Below are positions 1 to 6,653 of a DNA stretch of 31,193 nucleotides, one piece after another (position 1 is the first letter of the stretch; every line of letters starts with the position of its first letter). Source of the stretch: CALKZN01 sp964633815 (GTDB lineage: Bacteria > Pseudomonadota > Gammaproteobacteria > Arenicellales > Arenicellaceae); assembly GCA_964633815.1 (NCBI GenBank), contig CAZWHW010000021.1:1-31193 (forward strand), in the 5' to 3' direction. The position numbers and the translations under genes were made by a program. A model generated the notes under the pieces. The model searched no databases. It was not told the DNA's origin and saw nothing but the letters and a program-made list of their open reading frames with translations.

Positions 1-135
1 AAAGAAAAAGGCCTACTAAGGTGTGATAAAGAAGCCAACAAAGTGTTCTACAGTCTAGTTGATGAAGATTTAGCTATATTAATCAGTTCAATTAGAAAGG
101 CTTTTTGTAATAAGGATCATTTAAACAGTATTTAA
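1..135 (+). CDS. ArsR-family transcriptional regulator, C-terminal fragment (5' end outside the window)
   Basis: The first frame is open from base 1 to a TAA at 133-135 and encodes 44 residues. They read as the wing and last helix of an ArsR/SmtB winged-helix repressor: a KEKGLLRCDKEANKVFYSL stretch (wing, then the usual YSL) followed by a helix ending in AFCNKD. From memory, the spacing between the wing glycine and the terminal cysteine equals that in E. coli YgaV, a member of the sulfide/persulfide-responsive YgaV/BigR/SqrR group, where that cysteine is one of the sensing pair. The partner cysteine would lie upstream and cannot be seen. The next gene is a rhodanese-domain protein 28 bp downstream, a common neighbour for this group. 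The family call is fairly safe; sulfide sensing is inference. Confidence 0.72.
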   Translation, partial: KEKGLLRCDKEANKVFYSLVDEDLAILISSIRKAFCNKDHLNSI

Positions 136-163
136 TTAAATTCAACCATCTAGAGTTTTTGTT

Positions 164-583
164 ATGTTCATAGAGTTTTTCCAAGAAAATCTATTATATT
201 TTGGTCTGCTTTTAACATTAGTCTTAATGTTAGCTTTTGATATTCAGAAAAACTCTCTGGGTGGCACAAAAAAAGTTTTCCCCTCGAAAATTCCTTTTTT
301 ACAAAAGGAACAGGAATTATTTATCCTCGATGTAAGCCCTAAAAAGTCTTTTGAAATCGGACATATTTTAGGCGCCATTAACATACCTGCTAATAAATTT
401 TCTGCTGAAGAAAAAATATTTAACGTAAAAAACGATCAAACTGTTTTAGTGGTGGACCAAAATGGAATGCATGCTGGTGGAGTTGCCAAAAAAATTAAAA
501 AAGCCGGTTTTACTAATGTTCTCATCCTTGATGGTGGCATTACTGCTTGGCAAAAAGAAAATTTCCCGTTAACGAAAAATTAG
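164..583 (+). CDS. Membrane-anchored rhodanese-like protein lacking the catalytic cysteine (YibN-like)
   Basis: The protein has 139 residues. One N-terminal membrane segment (about residues 9-25) is followed by a linker and a rhodanese domain (about 45-139) with the usual landmarks: FILDVSPKKSFEIGHI with GHILGAINIP, then VLVVDQNGMHAGG, then LILDGGITAWQKENFPL. In active rhodaneses the loop after the LVV strand carries a nucleophilic cysteine; here that position reads DQNGMHAG, and the whole protein has no cysteine. It is therefore unlikely to transfer sulfur. Membrane anchor plus rhodanese domain next to secB matches E. coli yibN, although grxC, which sits between yibN and secB there, is absent. 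YibN has been reported to interact with YidC, so a scaffold role at the membrane is possible but unproven. Confidence 0.75.
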   Translation: MFIEFFQENLLYFGLLLTLVLMLAFDIQKNSLGGTKKVFPSKIPFLQKEQELFILDVSPKKSFEIGHILGAINIPANKFSAEEKIFNVKNDQTVLVVDQNGMHAGGVAKKIKKAGFTNVLILDGGITAWQKENFPLTKN

Positions 584-620
584 TCGTTAATTCAACCATT
601 ACTAAATTAAAAAAATTATC

Positions 621-1055
621 ATGGCTGCTGAAGTTAAATTTGAAATTCGTAAACTGTATCTTAAAGATGCCTCGTTAGAATCGCCCCAATCTCCTGAAGT
701 TTTTCTTCAACTAGATTCTTCACCCGATATCAATATTGATTTAAATATTGAACAGCGTGAACTAGAAGAGAAAACTTATTTTGAAGTTGTTTTAAAAATT
801 TCTGCGGAAGCCAAACAAGACGACCAAACCGTTTTCTTATGTGAAGTACATCAGGCTGGTGTGTTTGTTGTTTCTGGTGTTCCAGAAGAAGAGCTTGATT
901 TAGCATTAAACATTGCTTGCCCTAATGTCTTGCTCCCATTTGCACGCGAAGCTATTTCGGACTTAGTAACTAAATCTGGTTTTCCACAATTATTACTTTC
1001 TCCTATTAATTTTGAAGCTTTGTATCAGCAAAAGAATAAAAAAGCAGCGCACTAA
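621..1055 (+). CDS. secB: Protein-export chaperone SecB
   Basis: SecB is a homotetrameric cytoplasmic chaperone that keeps some preproteins unfolded and hands them to SecA for Sec-dependent export. The 144-residue product is a little shorter than the usual 150-165. It starts MAAEVKFEIRKLYLKDASLE, matching the family's opening strand (IQ+IY+KD.S.E.P). It also has the conserved FLCEVHQAGVF strand, and LPFAREAISDLVTKSGFPQ followed by LSPINFEALY, which is the helix and C-terminal segment typical of SecB. Downstream gpsA is 35 bp away, the same partner as in many gammaproteobacteria. I take the ATG at 621, which gives the standard N-terminus; the preceding sequence has no strong Shine-Dalgarno. 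Confidence 0.96.
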   Translation: MAAEVKFEIRKLYLKDASLESPQSPEVFLQLDSSPDINIDLNIEQRELEEKTYFEVVLKISAEAKQDDQTVFLCEVHQAGVFVVSGVPEEELDLALNIACPNVLLPFAREAISDLVTKSGFPQLLLSPINFEALYQQKNKKAAH

Positions 1056-1061
1056 GTGCTG

Positions 1062-1084
1062 AGCACATTATAAGAAAATGTGCT
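1062..1084 (+). repeat. Inverted repeat between secB and gpsA
   Basis: AGCACATT at 1062-1069 and AATGTGCT at 1077-1084 form a perfect 8-bp stem with a 7-base loop. It ends six bases before the gpsA start codon. There is no proper U-tract after it, so it is a weak terminator candidate. It could instead modulate translation of gpsA, which has no visible Shine-Dalgarno. Confidence 0.45.
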
Positions 1085-1090
1085 TTAGTC

Positions 1091-2098
1091 TTGCATAACA
1101 AACAACAACAAATTGCTGTACTTGGGGCGGGTTCTTGGGGCACCGCCCTTGCTTGCTTATTAGCCGATAATGGTCATACCGTGAGTTTATGGTCGCATTC
1201 CAAACAGCACCTTAACGCTATAAAAAAGGCTCGAGAGAATGTGCGGTTTTTACCTGGAATAACATTACCTAATAATTTGCTGTTCGAGGAATCACTCACA
1301 ACTCTTTGCTCAACACATAAAAAATTTTTAATTGTTGTCCCAAGTAGAGCATTTGAAGAAATATTAAATGCTTTAGTTGATTCAAAACTACAGGAAGACA
1401 CTCTGCTTATGTGGGGGACTAAAGGATTTGATTCTAAAAATAAACAATTACTTAGCTCTCTAATTGGGCAAAAGATTTCTACCCCTCATAGTAAAGGAAT
1501 AATAACTGGGCCTAGCTTTGCTCTTGAAGTTATGCATAAATTGCCTACAGCCTTAACCGCTGGAGCAAATAGCAATTCTGTTGCGCAAGAAATCGCCAAA
1601 CTATTTCATAATGATTACGTCAGGGTTTATGCTAATTCTGATCTAGCAGGCGTACAAATTGGTGGCGCTGTTAAAAATGTTTTGGCAATAGCCTGTGGAA
1701 TTAGTGACGGTCTTGGTTTTGGTGCAAATGCTCGTTCTGCCCTCATTACTCGAGGCTTAAAAGAAATATGCCGTTTAGGTGAAAAGTTTTCTGCTAAAAG
1801 TACTACTTTTCAAGGTTTATCCGGTTTAGGTGATTTGGTACTCACTTGTACTGATGATAAATCAAGAAATAGACGGTTTGGTTTAGGTATTGGCAAAGGA
1901 AAAAAAATAGATAACATTTTGTCAGAAATTGGACAAGAAGTTGAAGGTTTAGTAACTTGCAAAGAAGTTATTCAAATTTCTGAAATGTATCAAGTAGAAA
2001 TGCCTATTTGTAGAGAAGTTTATAATGTTATTTATAACAAGGCTTCTCCTAAGCAAGCAGTTAAAAAACTCTTTAACCGAAATATAAATGATGAATAA
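1091..2098 (+). CDS. gpsA: Glycerol-3-phosphate dehydrogenase [NAD(P)+]
   Basis: GpsA reduces dihydroxyacetone phosphate to sn-glycerol 3-phosphate, the backbone for phospholipids, in the cytoplasm. The 335-residue product has the Rossmann motif GAGSWGTA at residues 12-19, the NNLL/LPGI substrate-side region, WGTKGF, ITGPSFALEV, and the catalytic lysine in GGAVKNVLAIA (K195). LSGLGDLVLTCTDDKSRNR is the C-terminal signature. The only suitable start is TTG at 1091, since the ATG at 1078 is out of frame; it gives an N-terminus of normal length. The 3' end overlaps mlaA by 11 bases, suggesting translational coupling of two membrane-lipid genes. Confidence 0.96.
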   Translation: MHNKQQQIAVLGAGSWGTALACLLADNGHTVSLWSHSKQHLNAIKKARENVRFLPGITLPNNLLFEESLTTLCSTHKKFLIVVPSRAFEEILNALVDSKLQEDTLLMWGTKGFDSKNKQLLSSLIGQKISTPHSKGIITGPSFALEVMHKLPTALTAGANSNSVAQEIAKLFHNDYVRVYANSDLAGVQIGGAVKNVLAIACGISDGLGFGANARSALITRGLKEICRLGEKFSAKSTTFQGLSGLGDLVLTCTDDKSRNRRFGLGIGKGKKIDNILSEIGQEVEGLVTCKEVIQISEMYQVEMPICREVYNVIYNKASPKQAVKKLFNRNINDE

Positions 2099-2813
2099 AT
2101 TTAAGCCTCTTTTGATCATTTTTCTGATGACTTTGCTTTATGGTTGCGCTGGAAAATTAGCCAACCAGACTTATAATGACCATAAAATTTCTGATCCCTT
2201 AGAACCCGTAAATCGATCTTTATTTACATTCAATGTGATCTTAGATTTAGCAATTGTCCGCCCTGTTGCTACCGGATATGCTTATATAACTCCTCCATTT
2301 TTTAGAGATCGTGCTTCATCTTTTGTTTCAAATTTAAGTGAACCGAGTAATTTTATTAATAATCTTTTGCAATGGAAACTCAAACGAAGCTTTACTTCAT
2401 TGGCACGTTTCACGGTTAATAGTACCTTAGGTCTTGGCGGCCTTTTTGATATTATGAGTCGCAGTGGAGTACCTTCTTATCCTGAAGATTTTGGTCAAAC
2501 TTTAGGTTATTGGGGATTTAAACCTGGCGCCTATATTTACTTGCCTATTTTGGGCCCTTCTACTGTACGCGATACTATAGGTAGAATTGGTGATTTTCTG
2601 ACGCTTAGCCCTCAAAATTTATTGAGCAATTCCGAAGATCAAGTAGGTGTTACTGTGATTTCTGTTGTAGAAGCCCGAGCTGATTTATTGCCCTTAGATT
2701 CAGTTTTAGAACGTCAACTCAATATATATAATTTTTTAAGAAACGGTTACGAACAAACCCGTATTAATAACATTTTTGATGGTAATCCTCCTGAACAAGA
2801 AGAAGATTTTTAA
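2088..2813 (+). CDS. mlaA: MlaA (VacJ) outer-membrane lipoprotein for lipid asymmetry
   Basis: MlaA is the outer-membrane component of the Mla pathway, which removes mislocalised phospholipids from the outer leaflet and passes them to periplasmic MlaC. The 241-residue product has a lipoprotein signal peptide ending LLYGC, with the lipidated cysteine at residue 20. The family signature follows: DPLEPVNRSLFTFN, later FTVNSTLGLGGLFDIMS, then YPEDFGQTLGYWGFKPGAYI and LPILGPSTVRDTIG. Two start codons are adjacent (ATG ATG at 2088 and 2091); either gives a workable signal peptide. No other mla gene is present in this window. It overlaps gpsA, so the two are probably co-transcribed. Confidence 0.95.
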   Translation: MMNKFKPLLIIFLMTLLYGCAGKLANQTYNDHKISDPLEPVNRSLFTFNVILDLAIVRPVATGYAYITPPFFRDRASSFVSNLSEPSNFINNLLQWKLKRSFTSLARFTVNSTLGLGGLFDIMSRSGVPSYPEDFGQTLGYWGFKPGAYIYLPILGPSTVRDTIGRIGDFLTLSPQNLLSNSEDQVGVTVISVVEARADLLPLDSVLERQLNIYNFLRNGYEQTRINNIFDGNPPEQEEDF

Positions 2814-2837
2814 TCTGTTCATTTTTAAGGTATTTGC

Positions 2838-3650
2838 ATGACAGATTATGTTGTTGGAGACATTCAAGGTTGTTGTGATTCATTAATAGCACTGTTAGAT
2901 AAGGTCAACTTTGATCCACAACTTGATCATTTATACTGTGTTGGTGACTTAATAAACCGGGGCCCTAAGTCGCTCGGCACTCTAGAATTTTTATTTTCTC
3001 TAGGTAATAGTGTAAGTACAGTTTTAGGCAACCATGATATACATTTAATCAGTTGTTACTATAAAATACGCAGTTTAAAGAAACAGGATACTGCGCAAGA
3101 AATATTAAACTCTAGCTCAGCTTCTTTTTGGGTTAATTGGTTATGCCAACAACCATTAATGATTCACAACGAAAAGAAAAACTTTATTATTGCTCATGCT
3201 GGTATTTATCCTCATTGGTCTATTGAAGAAGCGCTTAATTTTTCAATTCTTTTTTCAAACCAATTAAAATCTGATAAGGTTTTGATTTTACTAGAAAAAA
3301 TATATGATAATAAACCAAATATTTTTTCTAAATGCACTTCCGAAGATGAATATTTGCGGTTTATTATTAATGCTTTTACTCGAATGAGATTTTGTTATAA
3401 AAATGGTCGCTTAGACTTTTCTAACAAAAGTTTTCCTAGCGATAAACACAACCCTGAACTTATTCCATGGTATTGTTTACAACAAAAAGTAGATCCTTCT
3501 ACACGAATAATTTTCGGTCATTGGTCTAGCTTAGGCTTGTATCATCGCAACAATATTATTTGTATTGATACTGGTTGTGTTTGGGGAAATGAATTAACCC
3601 TATATAACATCGATCAAGATTGTTTTATTCAACAAAAATCTATCGATTAA
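2838..3650 (+). CDS. apaH: Symmetrical bis(5'-nucleosyl)-tetraphosphatase ApaH
   Basis: ApaH hydrolyses diadenosine tetraphosphate to two ADP and also removes Np4-type RNA caps; it is a cytoplasmic PPP-family metallophosphatase. The 270-residue protein has the metal-binding motifs in order: GDIQGC at 7-12, GDLINRGP at 36-43 and GNHD at 64-67, then AHAGIYPHW and FGHWSSLGLY, ending in an IDTGCVWGNELTLY segment typical of ApaH. The ATG at 2838 follows AAGGTATTTGC, a usable Shine-Dalgarno. apaG lies 15 bp downstream, and this pairing (also found next to ksgA in E. coli) supports the call. Confidence 0.96.
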   Translation: MTDYVVGDIQGCCDSLIALLDKVNFDPQLDHLYCVGDLINRGPKSLGTLEFLFSLGNSVSTVLGNHDIHLISCYYKIRSLKKQDTAQEILNSSSASFWVNWLCQQPLMIHNEKKNFIIAHAGIYPHWSIEEALNFSILFSNQLKSDKVLILLEKIYDNKPNIFSKCTSEDEYLRFIINAFTRMRFCYKNGRLDFSNKSFPSDKHNPELIPWYCLQQKVDPSTRIIFGHWSSLGLYHRNNIICIDTGCVWGNELTLYNIDQDCFIQQKSID

Positions 3651-3665
3651 AGCTACTATTTTACA

Positions 3666-4043
3666 ATGTTTACTACTGATAATATTTTAATCAAAGCTGA
3701 AAGCGCCTATATTAAAGAGCAATCTAAGCCAGAGAAAAATCATTTTGTTTTCTCTTATACAATGACTATTATCAATAGTAGTGATGAAACCGTTCAATTA
3801 CTTTCCCGTCATTGGTTAATTAAAGATTCAAATTACAGAATAGAAGAAGTTATTGGAGATGGAGTAGTCGGTGAACAGCCTATCTTAGAACCTAATCAAG
3901 GCTTTCAGTATTCAAGTGGGGCTATGCTTCAAACTGATGTTGGCACTATGGAAGGGTTTTATTACTTTAAATTAGCCGATAATTCTAAAATTAAAGTTTC
4001 GATTCCTTTGTTTGTATTAAGTGTGCCTAGAAAGATACATTAA
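3666..4043 (+). CDS. apaG: ApaG (Co2+/Mg2+ efflux-associated, DUF525 domain protein)
   Basis: The 125-residue product is a full-length ApaG: a compact fibronectin-III-like beta fold. The family pattern is clear: FSYTMTIINSSDETVQLLSRHW, then IGDGVVGEQPILEPNQGF (the G-x-G-V-V-G-x-x-P motif), then YSSGAMLQTDVGTMEG and IPLFVLSVP. The cellular role is not settled; E. coli mutants were described as altered in cobalt and magnesium handling, and related domains occur in eukaryotic F-box proteins. It is the last gene of the secB-apaG block. Its final codons and stop lie inside the long palindrome at 4031-4091. Confidence 0.94.
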   Translation: MFTTDNILIKAESAYIKEQSKPEKNHFVFSYTMTIINSSDETVQLLSRHWLIKDSNYRIEEVIGDGVVGEQPILEPNQGFQYSSGAMLQTDVGTMEGFYYFKLADNSKIKVSIPLFVLSVPRKIH

Positions 4044-4091
4044 CAATAAAAAGCTGTCTTTAAGACAGCTTTTTATTGTTAATGTATCTTT
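4031..4091. terminator. 61-bp perfect palindrome, probable bidirectional terminator between apaG and gyrB
   Basis: Bases 4031-4060 and 4062-4091 are exact reverse complements with a single T at 4061 between them. The core AAGCTGTCTT/AAGACAGCTT is flanked by A-runs on one side and T-runs on the other, so either transcript gives a GC-containing hairpin followed by U residues. It contains the apaG stop codon and ends 7 bases before the gyrB stop, as expected for a terminator shared by convergent genes. The perfect 30-bp arm is far longer than needed for termination. Confidence 0.88.
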
Positions 4092-4098
4092 TGCTTTT

Positions 4099-6483
4099 TT
4101 ACACATCTAAATTACTAACACTGAAAGCATTATCTTCAATAAACTCTCGCCGAGGTTCTACTTGATCCCCCATCAAGATAGTGAACGTATCATCAGAAGA
4201 AACATTGTCTTCAATAACTACTTTCAATAATCTACGTACCGTAGGGTCCATAGTGGTTTCCCACAATTGTTCAGGATTCATTTCTCCCAAACCTTTATAG
4301 CGTTGTAAATTAATGCCTTTTTTAGCTTTTGACATCAAAAAGTTTAAAGTTTCTTCAAAATCATCAAACTGTTGTTCTTGCTCATTTTTAAGCAATACAA
4401 TCTGGTTCTCAGAATTTATTAATGATTTAAGTTTTCCGGAGATTTGTTTTATAGCTTTAAATTCTGGCGATAACCAAAAATCAGCATGAATTTTTCCTTC
4501 CGATGTCAGGCCATTTTGGGTTTTTTCATAACTTAAGCTCGTTGTACCATTTTTTACCAGTCTTAATTGATACCGTGGCATCTCATAACTATCGCTCTCG
4601 AGCTCTTTATTTAATTTTTCAACCAAAGATTCGGATAACTCATCATCAACGTTTAAAACGCTATTTAGGGCATCTAATATATTCTTATCGTAATGATTGG
4701 CCAGACGACTTACCATCGCCATTGAACCTAAATATTGTTGGCACAAATCAATCAATTCTTTATCACGAATACTTTCACCTGCAGAATCTAACAAAACGAC
4801 ATCTTTAACTGCTTGATTTAACAGAAAATCTTGTAAATCAGCGTCATCTTTAACATAAGTATCTTTTTTTCCTTGCGATATTTTATACAACGGCGGTTGA
4901 GCAATATAAACATAACCATTATCAATTAATTCTTGCATTTGACGATAGAAAAAAGTTAATAACAAGGTGCGAATATGAGAACCATCTACGTCAGCGTCGG
5001 TCATGATAATTATTCGATGATAACGAAGTTTTTCTATATCAAATTCTTCTGAACCAATGCCCGTGCCTAATGCTGTGATTAACGTCGTCACTTCTTCAGA
5101 AGTTAACATTTTATCAAAACGCGCTTTTTCAACATTTAATATTTTACCTTTCAATGGCAAAATCGCTTGAAATTTACGGTCTCTTGCTTGTTTAGCTGAT
5201 CCTCCAGCAGAATCACCCTCTACTAAATAAACTTCAGAGAGAGCCGGATCTTTTTCCTGACAATCAGCTAATTTTCCAGGCAAACCGCCTAAATCTAGTG
5301 CGCTTTTTCTTCTAGTCATTTCTCGCGCTTTGCGAGCAGCATCTCGTGCTCTAGAGGCTTCTACAATTTTTTCACAAATTCTTTTGGCTTCAACTGGATT
5401 TTCCATCAAAAATTCAGCTAGTTTTTCATTTGCAATTGATTCAACAACACTTCGGACTTCTGAAGAAACTAACTTATCTTTAGTTTGAGAAGAAAATTTA
5501 GGATCAGGCACTTTTGCTGAAACAACTGCTGTCAATCCTTCACGGACATCTTCTCCAGAAACTGTAACTTTTTCTTTCTTTGCTATTCCAGAACTTTCAA
5601 TATAATTATTAAGCGTTCTTGTTAAAGCACCACGAAATCCAGCAAGGTGAGCCCCACCATCTCGTTGTGGAATATTATTAGTGTAACAAAAAATATTTTC
5701 TTTATATGAATCACTCCATTGCAAAGCTAATTCAACGCCTACTTCATCTTTTTCTCCCACAACCCGAATTACAATTTCATGAAGCGGAGTTTTATTACGA
5801 TTTAAATGTGTGACAAAAGCAGCGATGCCACCTTCATATTTAAAAACATCCTTTTTCTTATCTTCTCTTTGGTCTTCTAAAACAATTCGAACACCCGAAT
5901 TTAAAAAAGATAACTCCCTTAATCGTTTAGCTAAAATATCATAACTGTACTCAGTAATAGTGAAAATTTCTGGGCTTGGTTTAAATGTCACTTTAGTGCC
6001 ACTTAGTTTTGTTATTCCAACTTCTTCTAAATCTTTTTGAGGAACACCCAAATGATATTTTTGTATATAAGATTTTCCTTCTCTATTAATCTCCAATATC
6101 ACTTCATCTGATAAAGCATTAACAACTGAAATACCAACCCCATGTAAACCACCGGAAACTTTATAAGAATTAGAATCAAATTTACCACCAGCATGCAGAA
6201 CTGTCATAATGATTTCGGCCGCTGATTTCCCTTCTTCTTCCAAAATTCCAACTGGTATGCCACGGCCATTATCAGAAACAGTAACAGAGTTATTGGCATT
6301 TATAATGACATTAATTTCTGAACAGTGTCCAGCAAGAGCTTCATCAATAGAGTTATCAACTACTTCAAAAACCATATGGTGCAAACCAGTGCCATCATCA
6401 GTGTCACCAATATACATTCCAGGCCTTTTCCTTACTGCATCGAGACCTTTTAGAACTTTAATACTACTAGAATCGTAGCTCAT
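4099..6483 (-). CDS. gyrB: DNA gyrase subunit B
   Basis: GyrB is the ATPase and TOPRIM subunit of DNA gyrase (A2B2), which introduces negative supercoils. The 794-residue product has the GHKL ATPase motifs (EVVDNSIDEA, DNGRGIPVG, GLHGVGISVVNALS) and the transducer region. The TOPRIM site shows EGDSAGG starting at E422 and DADVDG with D496, D498 and D500. The C-terminal QRYKGLGEMNPEQLWETTMDP is a GyrB tail signature. The insert after YIAQPPLYKISQG is the one found in Gram-negative GyrB and argues against ParE. The ATG is preceded by ACGGAAAAAAT on the minus strand. The gap to dnaN carries parS sites and no recF. Confidence 0.98.
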   Translation of the reverse strand: MSYDSSSIKVLKGLDAVRKRPGMYIGDTDDGTGLHHMVFEVVDNSIDEALAGHCSEINVIINANNSVTVSDNGRGIPVGILEEEGKSAAEIIMTVLHAGGKFDSNSYKVSGGLHGVGISVVNALSDEVILEINREGKSYIQKYHLGVPQKDLEEVGITKLSGTKVTFKPSPEIFTITEYSYDILAKRLRELSFLNSGVRIVLEDQREDKKKDVFKYEGGIAAFVTHLNRNKTPLHEIVIRVVGEKDEVGVELALQWSDSYKENIFCYTNNIPQRDGGAHLAGFRGALTRTLNNYIESSGIAKKEKVTVSGEDVREGLTAVVSAKVPDPKFSSQTKDKLVSSEVRSVVESIANEKLAEFLMENPVEAKRICEKIVEASRARDAARKAREMTRRKSALDLGGLPGKLADCQEKDPALSEVYLVEGDSAGGSAKQARDRKFQAILPLKGKILNVEKARFDKMLTSEEVTTLITALGTGIGSEEFDIEKLRYHRIIIMTDADVDGSHIRTLLLTFFYRQMQELIDNGYVYIAQPPLYKISQGKKDTYVKDDADLQDFLLNQAVKDVVLLDSAGESIRDKELIDLCQQYLGSMAMVSRLANHYDKNILDALNSVLNVDDELSESLVEKLNKELESDSYEMPRYQLRLVKNGTTSLSYEKTQNGLTSEGKIHADFWLSPEFKAIKQISGKLKSLINSENQIVLLKNEQEQQFDDFEETLNFLMSKAKKGINLQRYKGLGEMNPEQLWETTMDPTVRRLLKVVIEDNVSSDDTFTILMGDQVEPRREFIEDNAFSVSNLDV

Positions 6484-6577
6484 ATTTTTTCCGTCGTTTT
6501 GTTTATATTTCTAATGTCTATATTCTATCAAAAATAGGCTATTGACTGTTGTTTTTTAAATTGTTCGCATCACTAAA

Positions 6578-6607
6578 AAACCCATGTTTCACGTGGAACA
6601 TGGGTTT
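6578..6607 (-). terminator. 30-bp palindrome around parS site 1; terminator-like for dnaN
   Basis: Fifteen base pairs mirror around the CACGTG core, with one T-G mismatch. Read in the dnaN direction, the hairpin ends GGGTTT and continues with three more T residues, so it has the shape of an intrinsic terminator after dnaN. It encloses the parS site at 6585-6600. Whether the RNA hairpin works as a terminator is inference. Confidence 0.5.
6585..6600 (-). promoter_or_regulatory. parS centromere site 1
   Basis: On the minus strand the 16 bases read TGTTCCACGTGAAACA, a standard chromosomal parS sequence (consensus TGTTNCACGTGAAACA). ParB binds it, clamps, and spreads along DNA. A parB gene lies in this window at 20403-21317. 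Confidence 0.93.
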
Positions 6608-6623
6608 AAAATAAATTCAAACT

Positions 6624-6653
6624 TATAAAGTGTTTCACGTGAAACACTTTATA
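6624..6653. repeat. 30-bp perfect palindrome around parS site 2
   Basis: Bases 6624-6653 are a perfect palindrome centred on the parS core at 6638/6639. The symmetry extends seven bases beyond parS on each side and includes the dnaN stop codon at 6649-6651. Its centre is 46 bp from the centre of the first palindrome. Confidence 0.85.
6631..6646. promoter_or_regulatory. parS centromere site 2
   Basis: TGTTTCACGTGAAACA is the fully symmetric chromosomal parS sequence, with no mismatch to the consensus. It lies two bases from the dnaN stop codon and about 1.3 kb from the candidate oriC, where parS clusters are normally found. Confidence 0.96.
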
